A stretch of DNA of 64,000 nt from Gluconacetobacter tumulisoli (GTDB lineage Bacteria > Pseudomonadota > Alphaproteobacteria > Acetobacterales > Acetobacteraceae), in the NCBI RefSeq assembly GCF_014174155.1, contig NZ_JABEQM010000006.1, forward strand, positions 124,001 to 188,000, in the 5' to 3' direction. Positions 25,934-37,051 of the stretch are shown one piece after another (within the stretch, counting starts at the first letter, position 1; every line of letters starts with the position of its first letter). Under the pieces are notes generated by a model. The model worked only from the letters and a program-made list of their open reading frames with translations, searched no databases and had not been told where the DNA came from. The translations under genes and the position numbers were made by a program.

Positions 25934-26041
25934 CGTTCGGTTCCGTCGTTCATGTTCGGACGTTCTGGCCGCCTTGCCCCCTCAAGACAGACAACCGGAA
26001 CTGGGCTTTGGGACCAGCCTCCCCCGAGGCGACCCGACCTG

Positions 26042-26763
26042 TCAGTTAATTCGATAGAACGGATTGGGCAAAAGAAATGTCCTCTCGGCATGCCCGCCAG
26101 CAAGGTCGGACGGCTGGTCGCCCATGTTGGCGATGATCGTGTAGCCCCGGGCCTCGATCACCGCGCGGATCGGCGCCTTGTAATCCGCGGCCGACGGTGT
26201 CGGCCGGCCTGGTGCGCGCAGATACAGGCCCGTCCAGTCCCGATAGCCGGCATGCGTCAGGTTCGCGGCCGTGGCGGCACGCTCGGCTTCGCCACGGCCG
26301 GTGACGAAGAAGATCGCCACGCCACGGCTTTGTGCGGCACGCACCAGGGTCAATGTCCCGGGCAGGACCACGGCTTCGGCACGGTTTTCCCACGCCAGAT
26401 ATCCGCACGGGCCGGCGGGCAGGCTGTCGCAGGCGCCGGATCGGATATAGGCGAAATCGTCCGCCTTCATGACCGGCCAGTTCGATAGCGACGTTTCATC
26501 CACATCCAGGACCAGTGCCGGATGAGACACCTGTCCTGCCCGCTTTTCCACCCACCGGCGTGCGGCATCGGCCACCCGGACAAGGTCGCGGTCATATGCG
26601 CCGCTGTCGTGATAGTGCGTCGCGGCCGCGCGGGCATCGCCGACATTGACCAGCCCCTTGGACGCCGCGCCGTCCACGGGCGCCGGCATCACGCCGCAGC
26701 ATCCCCCCAGCAGTCCGGCGAGGCACGCCGCCGCGATCGATCGCCTTCCAAACCGCAGGCGCA

Positions 26764-26764
<1 letters not shown>
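26042..26764 (-). CDS. HAD acid phosphatase, lipoprotein e(P4)-like
   Basis: A 240-residue class B/C-type acid phosphatase with motif I DVDET. The N-terminus has a basic start (MRLRFGRR), a hydrophobic run and the lipobox LLGGC, so it should be a lipoprotein facing the periplasm. Relatives dephosphorylate 5'-nucleotides, NMN and other monoesters. Its ATG overlaps the dihydropyrimidinase stop by one base (TGATG), tying it to pyrimidine catabolism. A role in freeing nucleosides from extracellular nucleotides is plausible but inferred. Confidence 0.85.
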
Positions 26765-29033
<2,269 letters not shown>

Positions 29034-29109
29034 TCATCGTGATTATTTTTAAATCACTAAGAGAAGCATTTTTCTTCCGATCGATCGATATCCGCTTGGT
29101 TTTTTATCT

Positions 29110-29131
29110 AATCTGACTATGTGGTCAGATT
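29110..29131. promoter_or_regulatory. RutR-like operator upstream of preT
   Basis: A perfect 8-bp inverted repeat, AATCTGAC and GTCAGATT, is separated by TATGTG. Its core reads TGACTA-TG-TGGTCA, one base away from the TGACCA-NN-TGGTCA core of the E. coli RutR site as I know it. It lies 62 bases before the preT start. The TetR gene next door is RutR-like. AT-rich DNA (29034-29130) around it suits a promoter. Confidence 0.65.
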
Positions 29132-29192
29132 TTATGCTACCCAATCGCCGAAATCGTTCCTAGGATGGGGCACCCAGATCGAGCGAGATCCC

Positions 29193-30551
29193 ATGGACCA
29201 GACCCCCGATATCGCGGCTGCACGCCTGTCCGACGACGTCCTGGCGCGTAATTTCGCCGACGCCCACCCGCCTTTGACGGCCAACCAGGCGGTCATCGAG
29301 GCAGAGCGATGCTATTTCTGCCATGACGCCCCGTGTATCGAGGCCTGTCCCACCGGAATCGACATCCCGTCCTTCATTCACAAGATCGCGTCGGGCAACC
29401 TGCGCGGCTCGGCCCGCACGATCCTGGAATCCAACATTCTGGGGGGATCCTGCGCCCGCGTCTGCCCGACCGAGATCCTTTGCGAACAGAAATGCGTGCG
29501 CAACACGCAGGACGCCCGACCGATCCAGATCGGCGCCCTGCAACGCCATGCCACGGACTGGCAGATGGCCCATGGGGGCCAGCCCTTCGCACGGGCGGCT
29601 GCGACAGGCCGTCGCATCGCCATCGTCGGCGCGGGACCGGCGGGCCTGTCCTGCGCCCATCGGCTGGCGATGCATGGGCACGATGTCGATGTCTATGATG
29701 CGCGGCCCAGGGCGGGCGGGCTGAACGAATACGGCGTGGCGGCGTACAAGCTGGCCGACGATTTCGCCCAGCGCGAAATCGATTTCCTGCTGGGGATCGG
29801 CGGTATCGTCCTGCACCCCGATCATCGCCTGGGCCGGGAAATCACGGTGCCCGCGCTGCGCGACAGCCATGATGCCGTAGTCCTGGCGCTGGGCCACGCG
29901 GGCGTCCGCTCGCCGGGCCTCGCCGGGCAGGATCTGGCCGGCGTCGCCAGCGCCGTCGATTTCATCGCGGCATTGCGCGCTTCCCCGACCAAGGATGACG
30001 TTCCCGTCGGCCGGCGGGTGGTGGTCATCGGCGGCGGCAACACCGCCGTCGATGCCGCCGTGCAGGCCAGGCGCCTGGGCGCGGACGAAGTGACCATGGT
30101 CTATCGCCGCGGCGCCGATCACATGTCCGCCACCCCTGTCGAGCAGGAATGGGCGCAGACCAACGGGGTAACGATCCGTCGCTGGGCCGCGCCCACCCAC
30201 ATCCTGGGCGCAGACGGATCCGTTACCGGCGTGGGGTTCGCCCAGGGCGCCCCTGGCGCGGACGGGCGGCCTGTCTATGACGGCCTGCCCTTCACCATCG
30301 CGGCGGACATGGTCCTGCTGGCCGTGGGACAGGTCTTCGTCGCTGATCCGCTGGACGGATCGGGTGTGAGCGTGGCCGGTGGCCGGATCCTGGTGGACGG
30401 CGCGGGCCGGACCTCGGTCCCGGGGGTCTATGCCGGCGGCGACTGCACCCCCGGGCCCGACCTGACGGTGTCGGCGGTCCGCGACGGCCGCGACATCGCC
30501 GAACAGATACACGCCGACCTGATGTCCATTTCATTCAGCCAGAAGGCGTGA
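29193..30551 (+). CDS. preT: NAD-dependent dihydropyrimidine dehydrogenase, PreT subunit
   Basis: A 452-residue flavoprotein that passes electrons between NAD(H) and PreA. Two N-terminal cysteine groups (CYFCHDAPCIEACPTG and CARVCPTEILCEQKC) bind [4Fe-4S] clusters as in the glutamate-synthase small-subunit fold. FAD (IVGAGPAGLSC) and NAD (VVIGGGNTAVD) Rossmann motifs follow. The ATG at 29193 starts at the conserved region; in-frame codons from 29121 overlap the operator. It is three bases ahead of preA. Together they reduce uracil and thymine to the dihydro forms, the first step of the reductive pathway. Confidence 0.92.
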   Translation: MDQTPDIAAARLSDDVLARNFADAHPPLTANQAVIEAERCYFCHDAPCIEACPTGIDIPSFIHKIASGNLRGSARTILESNILGGSCARVCPTEILCEQKCVRNTQDARPIQIGALQRHATDWQMAHGGQPFARAAATGRRIAIVGAGPAGLSCAHRLAMHGHDVDVYDARPRAGGLNEYGVAAYKLADDFAQREIDFLLGIGGIVLHPDHRLGREITVPALRDSHDAVVLALGHAGVRSPGLAGQDLAGVASAVDFIAALRASPTKDDVPVGRRVVVIGGGNTAVDAAVQARRLGADEVTMVYRRGADHMSATPVEQEWAQTNGVTIRRWAAPTHILGADGSVTGVGFAQGAPGADGRPVYDGLPFTIAADMVLLAVGQVFVADPLDGSGVSVAGGRILVDGAGRTSVPGVYAGGDCTPGPDLTVSAVRDGRDIAEQIHADLMSISFSQKA

Positions 30552-30554
30552 ACC

Positions 30555-31835
30555 ATGGCCGACCTGCGCACGATCCTTGCTGGCATCCGCTCTCCCAACC
30601 CGTTCTGGCTGGCTTCGGCCCCGCCGACGGACAAGGAATACAACGTCCGCCGTGCCTTCCAGGCCGGCTGGGGCGGCGTGGTGTGGAAGACGCTTGGCGA
30701 AGACCCTCCGGTCGTCAATGTCAGCAGTCGTTACGGCGCTGTCAGCTATAATGGCACGCGGATGGCGGGGCTGAACAATATCGAACTGATTTCCGATCGG
30801 CCGCTGGCGACCAACCTGGCGGAAATCCGGTCGGTCAAGCGCGATTATCCCGATCGCGCCGTCGTGGTCAGCCTGATGGTGCCCTGCCAGGAAGAAAGCT
30901 GGAAAGCCATCCTGCCGCTGGTCGAGGACACCGGCGCAGACGGGATCGAGCTGAATTTCGGATGTCCGCACGGTATGTCGGAACGGAACATGGGTTCCGC
31001 CGTCGGCCAGGTCCCGGAATATGTCGAGATGGTCACGCGCTGGTGCAAGCAGTACACTCGCATGCCGGTGATCGTGAAGCTGACCCCCAACATCACCAAC
31101 ATTCTGGCCCCCGCCCGCGCGGCGCGCCGGGGCGGCGCGGATGCGGTGTCGCTGATCAACACGATCCAGTCGATCGTGGGCGTCGATCTGGATGCCATGG
31201 CGCCCATGCCGGTCGTCGGCGGCCAGGGCACGCATGGCGGCTATTGCGGGCCGGCCGTCAAGCCGATCGCCCTGCGCATGCTGGGCGATGTCGCCCGCGA
31301 CCCCGAAATGGCCGGCCTGCCCATTTCCGGGATCGGCGGCATCTCGTCCTGGCGGGACGCGGCGGAATTCCTGGCGATGGGGGCCACGGGCCTGCAGGTC
31401 TGCACCGCAGCCATGCATTACGGTTTCAAGATCGTCGAGGACATGATCGACGGCCTGTCGAACTGGATGGATGAAAAGGGCTATGCCGCGCTCGACGACC
31501 TTCGGGGGCAGGCGCTGCCGCGCTATGTCCACTGGAACCAGCTCAATTTGAAATTCAGGACGATTGCCAGCATCGACCAGGACGCCTGCATCAAGTGCGG
31601 CCTGTGTCACATCGCGTGCGAGGATACGTCCCACCAGGCGATCGCCAAGATCCGGTCGGGTGACGAACGCCGTTACGAGGTCATCGACGAGGAATGCGTG
31701 GGCTGCAACCTGTGCGCCCATGTCTGCCCTGTGGATGATTGTATTACCATGATGCCGCAGCCGGTGGACGGGGTGCAGACATGGGCCGAGCATCCCAACA
31801 ATCCGACGCGCGGACAGATGGCCGACGCCGGCTGA
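30555..31835 (+). CDS. preA: NAD-dependent dihydropyrimidine dehydrogenase, PreA subunit
   Basis: The catalytic subunit (426 residues). An FMN-binding TIM barrel like dihydroorotate dehydrogenase contains NPFWLASAPPTDKEYN, ELNFGCPHGMSER and GIGGISSWRDAAEF. Two C-terminal [4Fe-4S] ferredoxin motifs, CIKCGLCHIAC and CVGCNLCAHVCP, connect it to PreT. A GAAGG ribosome site precedes ATG 30555 by eight bases, and the gene is almost contiguous with preT. Substrates are uracil and thymine. Confidence 0.94.
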   Translation: MADLRTILAGIRSPNPFWLASAPPTDKEYNVRRAFQAGWGGVVWKTLGEDPPVVNVSSRYGAVSYNGTRMAGLNNIELISDRPLATNLAEIRSVKRDYPDRAVVVSLMVPCQEESWKAILPLVEDTGADGIELNFGCPHGMSERNMGSAVGQVPEYVEMVTRWCKQYTRMPVIVKLTPNITNILAPARAARRGGADAVSLINTIQSIVGVDLDAMAPMPVVGGQGTHGGYCGPAVKPIALRMLGDVARDPEMAGLPISGIGGISSWRDAAEFLAMGATGLQVCTAAMHYGFKIVEDMIDGLSNWMDEKGYAALDDLRGQALPRYVHWNQLNLKFRTIASIDQDACIKCGLCHIACEDTSHQAIAKIRSGDERRYEVIDEECVGCNLCAHVCPVDDCITMMPQPVDGVQTWAEHPNNPTRGQMADAG

Positions 31836-31882
31836 CCCTGGCCATGGACGAACGCGCGACCAGCAGGAGCGACGACAGGACG

Positions 31883-33166
31883 ATGAACGATACCGATACG
31901 AACGGAACGGGCGGCCTTCGGGTCGGCGACAATGTCACCGTGGACGGGACGGCATTGTGGAACGACATCCTGGAAACCGCGCGTTTCGGGGGCACGCCGA
32001 AAGGCGGGATCCGGCGCCTGACCCTGACGGAGGAAGACCGGCTGGTCCGCGACTGGTTCATTGCGGCGTGCGCGGCCCTGGGCTGCACCGTGACCTATGA
32101 TTCCATGGGCAACCAGTTCGCCCGCCGGCCGGGTACCGACGACAGCCTGCCGCCGATCACGATGGGCAGCCATCTGGACACCCAGCCCACCGGCGGCAAG
32201 TTCGACGGCATCGTCGGCGTCCTGGGCGGGCTCGCCGTCCTGCGCGCCCTGCATGCCACGGGGCATGAAACCCGGCATCCCATCGAACTGATCAACTGGA
32301 CCAACGAGGAAGGCGCCCGCTTCGCCCCGGCGATGCTGTCCTCCGGCGTCTTCGCCGGCGTGTTTACCGAGCAGGAGGCCCTGGACAAGACTGATCGGAC
32401 CGGCATCCGCTTCGAGGACGCGCTTGTCGGCATCGGCTATCGCGGGACCGAACCCTGCGGGCAGCATCCGGTTGCGGCCTATTTCGAACTGCACATCGAG
32501 CAGGGGCCGATCCTGGAGGCCGAAAACAGGACGATCGGCGTCGTCACCGGCGTCCAGGGCATGCGTTGGTATGAGGTCACGCTGACCGGCCGGGATTCCC
32601 ACGCTGGCAGCACGCCCATGACGATGCGCGCCGACGCCCTGCTGGCCGCCGCCCGGATGATCGAGGCGGTGAACGAAGTCGCCCTCGCCCATGGCCCCGA
32701 CGCGGTTGGCACCGTCGGACTGATCGAAAACCGGCCCAACAGCCGCAATGTCGTCCCGGGCGAGGTCTTCTTCACCATCGACCTGCGCGACCCCGACGAT
32801 GCGGTGGTGGAACGGATGGAGGCCGCCTTCCGCGATCGCGCGACGGCCATCGCCGCCGAATGCGGCATGCAGATGGTTCTGGAACGGGTGTGGGATTCCC
32901 CTGCCGTCCATTTCGATCCGGCCTGCATCGACGCCGTCCGCGGGGCTGCCGGATCGTTCGGCTATCCCGCGCGCGACATCGTGTCCGGCGCCGGGCACGA
33001 CGCGGCCTACATGGCGCGGATCACGCCGACGACCATGATCTTCGTCCCCTGCGCCGGGGGATTGAGCCATAACGAGGCCGAAAGCGCCGAATCCGCCGAC
33101 GTCACCGCCGGTGCCAACGTCCTGCTGCGGGCTGTGCTGGAGGCCGACGCGCGCCTGGACGCCTGA
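31883..33166 (+). CDS. Beta-ureidopropionase-like amidohydrolase (M20)
   Basis: A 427-residue M20 binuclear amidohydrolase in the carbamoylase branch. Motifs are MGSHLDTQPTGGKFDG, NWTNEEGARF, FELHIEQGPILEAE, RDSHAGSTPM and SGAGHDAAYM. In this operon it should hydrolyse N-carbamoyl-beta-alanine (or N-carbamoyl-beta-aminoisobutyrate) to the beta-amino acid, CO2 and ammonia. Start choice: ATG 31883 follows ACAGGA. ATG 31844, closer to the preA stop, is in frame but lacks a ribosome site. It is a paralogue of the allC gene at 14093-15346. Confidence 0.85.
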   Translation: MNDTDTNGTGGLRVGDNVTVDGTALWNDILETARFGGTPKGGIRRLTLTEEDRLVRDWFIAACAALGCTVTYDSMGNQFARRPGTDDSLPPITMGSHLDTQPTGGKFDGIVGVLGGLAVLRALHATGHETRHPIELINWTNEEGARFAPAMLSSGVFAGVFTEQEALDKTDRTGIRFEDALVGIGYRGTEPCGQHPVAAYFELHIEQGPILEAENRTIGVVTGVQGMRWYEVTLTGRDSHAGSTPMTMRADALLAAARMIEAVNEVALAHGPDAVGTVGLIENRPNSRNVVPGEVFFTIDLRDPDDAVVERMEAAFRDRATAIAAECGMQMVLERVWDSPAVHFDPACIDAVRGAAGSFGYPARDIVSGAGHDAAYMARITPTTMIFVPCAGGLSHNEAESAESADVTAGANVLLRAVLEADARLDA

Positions 33167-33316
33167 TCCGCGGGCCAGGCCCGACACCGGCCTCCGGTTC
33201 AAAGAATCATCTGTCCAGAGCGGTGAACATGTTCCATCTTCGTCACGGTTTCCGAACCGCGACAGGATCGTCTGTGCCGGGTGGATCCTGATCAAATCTT
33301 TCGCATGGAGTGCGCG

Positions 33317-34630
33317 ATGTCGCAGAGCAACCACGATGCGTTCTGGATGCCGTTCACGGCCAATCGCCAGTTCCGCAAGACCCCCCGCATGCTGGTTTCG
33401 GCCGAGGGCATGTACTATACGTCCGATGACGGGCGGAAGGTCCTGGACGGCTGCGCCGGCCTGTGGTGCGTGAATGCCGGCCACGCCCGGCCCCGCATTA
33501 CCGAGGCGGTGCAGAAAACGATCGCGACGCTGGATTTCGCGCCGACCTTCCAGATGGGCCACCCGCTGAGCTTCGCGGCCGCCGATCGCATTGCCGCCCT
33601 GGCGCCGGGCGACCTGAACCACGTCTTCTTCTGCAATTCGGGGTCCGAGGCCGCCGATACCGCGCTGAAGATTGCCATTGCCTATCATCGCGTGCGTGGA
33701 GATGCGTCCCGCACGCGACTGATCGGGCGGGAACGCGGCTATCACGGCGTGGGCTTCGGCGGCATTTCCGTCGGCGGCATTTCCGGCAACCGGAAACTGT
33801 ACGGATCGCTGCTGACCGGGGTTGATCACCTGCCGCACACGCTGGACATGGAACGCAACGCCTTTACCCGCGGCCTGCCGGCCTATGGCGCGGAACTGGC
33901 GGACAATCTGGAGCGGATCGTCGCCCTGCACGACCCGTCGACGATCGCCGCGGTGATGGTCGAACCCATGGCCGGATCGACCGGCGTCCTGCCGCCGCCC
34001 GTCGGCTATCTGAAGCGCCTGCGCGATATCTGCGACAAGTACGGCATCCTGCTGATCTTCGACGAGGTCATCACCGGTTTCGGCCGCCTGGGCGGCACCC
34101 CCTTCGCGGCTGAAAAGTTCGGCGTCCTGCCCGATATCCTGACCTGCGCCAAGGGCGTGACCAACGGCACGATTCCGATGGGGGCCGCGATTGCGCGCGA
34201 ACATGTGTATGCCGCCTTCATGGACGGGCCGGAGACCGGGATCGAACTGCCGCACGGCTATACCTATTCGGGTCACCCCGTCGCCTGCGCCGCGTCCATC
34301 GCCACCCTGGACACCTATGCCGAGGAAAATCTGTTCGAGCGCGCGGGCGACATCGCCCCGTATTTCGAGGATGCCGTCCATGCCCTGCGCGGCCTGCCGC
34401 ATGTCATCGACATCCGAAATGTGGGCCTCGTCGCCGGAATCGAGCTGGAATCCCGTCCCGGTACCGTGGGCGCGCGTGCGTACGAGGTCTTCGACCGGGC
34501 GTTCCGCCAGGGCGTTCTCGTCCGCTATACCGGCGACGTGATCGCGGTCTCGCCGCCCCTGATCATCGAGAAATCGCAGATCGACCAGTTGTTCGGCACC
34601 CTGTCGGACATCATCCGCGCGGTCGAATGA
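33317..34630 (+). CDS. Beta-alanine (omega-amino acid)-pyruvate aminotransferase
   Basis: A class-III PLP transaminase of 437 residues. The PLP lysine is in LTCAKGVTNG, with FCNSGSEAADTALKIA, RERGYHGVGFGG and LIFDEVITGFGRLG conserved. The N-terminus DAFWMPFTANRQFR is typical of omega-amino acid:pyruvate aminotransferases. Expected role: beta-alanine plus pyruvate to malonate semialdehyde plus alanine, finishing the pyrimidine route. ATG 33317 has GGAG six bases upstream. A 150-bp gap before it may contain an internal promoter. Confidence 0.88.
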   Translation: MSQSNHDAFWMPFTANRQFRKTPRMLVSAEGMYYTSDDGRKVLDGCAGLWCVNAGHARPRITEAVQKTIATLDFAPTFQMGHPLSFAAADRIAALAPGDLNHVFFCNSGSEAADTALKIAIAYHRVRGDASRTRLIGRERGYHGVGFGGISVGGISGNRKLYGSLLTGVDHLPHTLDMERNAFTRGLPAYGAELADNLERIVALHDPSTIAAVMVEPMAGSTGVLPPPVGYLKRLRDICDKYGILLIFDEVITGFGRLGGTPFAAEKFGVLPDILTCAKGVTNGTIPMGAAIAREHVYAAFMDGPETGIELPHGYTYSGHPVACAASIATLDTYAEENLFERAGDIAPYFEDAVHALRGLPHVIDIRNVGLVAGIELESRPGTVGARAYEVFDRAFRQGVLVRYTGDVIAVSPPLIIEKSQIDQLFGTLSDIIRAVE

Positions 34631-34694
34631 CCACGTGGACGAAGACCCGTCCCCCACGACCCGTCCCTGGCCGATCCCTGACCGAGGCCCCGAT

Positions 34695-36185
34695 ATGACA
34701 GCAGCGCCCGCGACCGCAGAGACACCCTCCGACCTGCCGCCCGGCTACGATCCCGCCCTGTACAACGCGGACCTGGCGCCCGTTCCCGCCGGGCGCCGGG
34801 ACTGGAGCTGGGTCAACATGGCGACGGTGTGGATGGGCATGGTCCACAACATCGTGGTCTATGAAGCGGCGTCGGGGTTGATGGCCCTGGGGTTCTCGGC
34901 CTGGGAATGCCTGGAGATCGTGGCGGTCGCCTATGCCGTCCTGTTCGTCGCCATGTGGTTCAACGCACGCGCGGGCACGAAATACGGCATTCCGTTCTGC
35001 GTCCTGATCCGTTCGGCGTTCGGGCCGTACGGCGCACAGGTCCCGGTCGTGCTGCGGGGGTTCTGCGCGGTATTCTGGTTTTCGGTGCAGGCCTATGCCG
35101 CGGCGCAGGCTGTGGACGCCGTGATGTCGACACTCAGCGGCGCCTGGGCGGGCATGACGGCGCCGTTCCTTGGTATGCAGGCCCGCACCTGGGTGGCGAT
35201 GGCCATGGTCTGGGCGCTGCATGCCTGGATCGTCAGCCACGGGGTGCACCGCATCCGCAATTTCGAACTGGTGGCAGGGCCGCTCGTGATCCTGGTGGGG
35301 CTTCTGGCCACGATCTGGGGGCTGCATGTCGGGCACGGTCTGGGGCCGCTGTTCGCCCAGCCGTCGCGCCTTCATGGGGCGGCCTTCTGGTCCACCTTCG
35401 CGATGGGCGTGACTGGAATGATCGGGATCTGGGCGACGTTCGCCGTCAACATTCCCGACCTGTCCCGCTTCGTCAGGTCGGAACGCGACCAGGTGGTCGG
35501 TCAGGCCATCGGCCTGCCGGTCACGGCGCTGGTGTTCACCCCGATGGGGATCATTACGACATCGGCCACGATCATCCTGTTCGGACATCCGATCTGGAAC
35601 CCGGTCGACCTGCTGCTGGCGCTCAACTACCCCGTCATCACGGTCCTGGGCGGCGCGACGCTGGTGCTGGCGACGCTGTCGGTCAATGTCGTCGCGAACA
35701 TCATGCCGGCGTCGTACGACCTGGTGAACCTGATGCCGCGCCGGCTGGATTTCCATCGCGCGGCAAGGCTGGTGCTGCTGCTGGGTATCTTCTTCATGCC
35801 CTGGCTGTGGTTCAACCAGGCGGCCAGCATCTATCGCGTGCTCGACCTGATCGGCGGCATGCTGGGCCCAGTGACCGGCATCATGCTGGCCGATTTCTAC
35901 GTAGTACGGAAACAGAACCTGGATGTCGCGGCGCTCTATCGCCTCGATGGACGCTATGCCGGGCGGAAAGGCTGGAATCCCCCTGCCCTGGTCGCGTTTG
36001 TCGCCGGCGGCGGCATGGCGTCCATCGGTCACGTCGTGCCCGGGCTGGGGGGGCTGAGTGCCGTGTCCTGGTTCATCGGCGTGGCGGTCGGCGCCGGATT
36101 GTACCTGGCCCTGTCCCGCCGTCAGGACCAGGACATGTGGGATGGAACCGAAGACACGGCGTCCCTGTCCAACGCCACATTGTGA
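34695..36185 (+). CDS. NCS1-family nucleobase permease
   Basis: A 496-residue inner-membrane symporter of the NCS1 family (cytosine, uracil, thymine, allantoin, hydantoin). About twelve hydrophobic segments can be read. The family pattern is clear at WVNMATVWMGMVHNIVVYEA (helix 1), GTKYGIPFCVLIRSAFG, and NIPDLSRFVRSERDQVVGQ in the middle. ATG 34695 has GAGG eight bases upstream. As the last gene of the pyrimidine operon, uracil or thymine is the best substrate guess; allantoin or hydantoin are alternatives given the island. Confidence 0.87.
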   Translation: MTAAPATAETPSDLPPGYDPALYNADLAPVPAGRRDWSWVNMATVWMGMVHNIVVYEAASGLMALGFSAWECLEIVAVAYAVLFVAMWFNARAGTKYGIPFCVLIRSAFGPYGAQVPVVLRGFCAVFWFSVQAYAAAQAVDAVMSTLSGAWAGMTAPFLGMQARTWVAMAMVWALHAWIVSHGVHRIRNFELVAGPLVILVGLLATIWGLHVGHGLGPLFAQPSRLHGAAFWSTFAMGVTGMIGIWATFAVNIPDLSRFVRSERDQVVGQAIGLPVTALVFTPMGIITTSATIILFGHPIWNPVDLLLALNYPVITVLGGATLVLATLSVNVVANIMPASYDLVNLMPRRLDFHRAARLVLLLGIFFMPWLWFNQAASIYRVLDLIGGMLGPVTGIMLADFYVVRKQNLDVAALYRLDGRYAGRKGWNPPALVAFVAGGGMASIGHVVPGLGGLSAVSWFIGVAVGAGLYLALSRRQDQDMWDGTEDTASLSNATL

Positions 36186-36235
36186 TCGCCCCTTGGAAAC
36201 CGATCCGCTGATTTATGATCGGGATTCAGGGTTTC

Positions 36236-37051
36236 CTACAGGAGGTGATCGGATGGTCGGATCGGATGGCCCGGTTCGAACGCCGCGATATGACAGGAAT
36301 GATCCTGCAATTCCTCGCCCGATGCGCGGTCGCCGGACAAGGGCTTGACCACATCGTCCAGCAGGATGAAACCGGGATGTCCGTTGGGCCACACCGTTCC
36401 GACCACGACCAGGGTATGTTCCGCCATCTCGCGCACCGGATCGGCCAGCGAGGCGGCCAGGCGGCGGAACGGATAGGCTCCGTCCAGCGTGTTCCCGTCG
36501 ATCCGCGTGGCACGATAGGTATGTCCATCCAGCACCAGCGGCGTCCATCCCGACCCGATATTCTGCCGCGCCCAATGCAGCGCCACCCGGATATTCGGGG
36601 CGAGACAGTCAACATGGATATGCAACTGATTCTGCGACCGGCCGAATTTCGAATTGATCGCCAGCGCCACTGTTTCGCGCGGCATGGTGTGGCCCAGGCG
36701 GGCCAATGACCGGTCGATCTGATGCCATGCCGCCCCGAAATAATCGGGCGTATCCTGCGCCAGCAGGGCCTGGTCCTCGATTCCCGTGACGCGGTCGGTG
36801 GGGATCACCAGATACTGGGCGCGGCCGATCCTGTCCTTCAGGACCGCGTAGCCCCGATCGGTATCGACCACCGCGCAGGGTGCGGGCGTGTTTTCCCCGA
36901 TCTGGTTGGGCACGCAGCGATCATGCACGATAGTCCAGAGAACGTTCGGGTTTTCCGTCGCCTTATACGGGCCGCTCGCCCGCGCTACCGTCAGCAGGAC
37001 CCCCGCCGCCAGCAGGCCGGGAACGCCGATTGCCAGCAGGACGCGCCTCAT
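36236..37051 (-). CDS. cdh: CDP-diacylglycerol pyrophosphatase
   Basis: A membrane-anchored hydrolase of 271 residues that splits CDP-diacylglycerol into CMP and phosphatidate. The N-terminus is a single hydrophobic segment (VLLAIGVPGLLAAGVLLTV). The catalytic signature SQNQLHIHVDCL is the Cdh version of the HIT motif. Its ATG overlaps the ppx stop (ATGA), so it follows ppx in one transcript. It ends about 50 bases from the convergent permease gene. Confidence 0.88.
   Translation of the reverse strand: MRRVLLAIGVPGLLAAGVLLTVARASGPYKATENPNVLWTIVHDRCVPNQIGENTPAPCAVVDTDRGYAVLKDRIGRAQYLVIPTDRVTGIEDQALLAQDTPDYFGAAWHQIDRSLARLGHTMPRETVALAINSKFGRSQNQLHIHVDCLAPNIRVALHWARQNIGSGWTPLVLDGHTYRATRIDGNTLDGAYPFRRLAASLADPVREMAEHTLVVVGTVWPNGHPGFILLDDVVKPLSGDRASGEELQDHSCHIAAFEPGHPIRPSDHLL

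Noticed and set aside
31673-34657. Very long minus-strand open frame (994 codons) opposite the pyrimidine genes
   Set aside because: It runs antisense across the amidohydrolase and aminotransferase genes, both with intact catalytic motifs, and shows no domain of its own.
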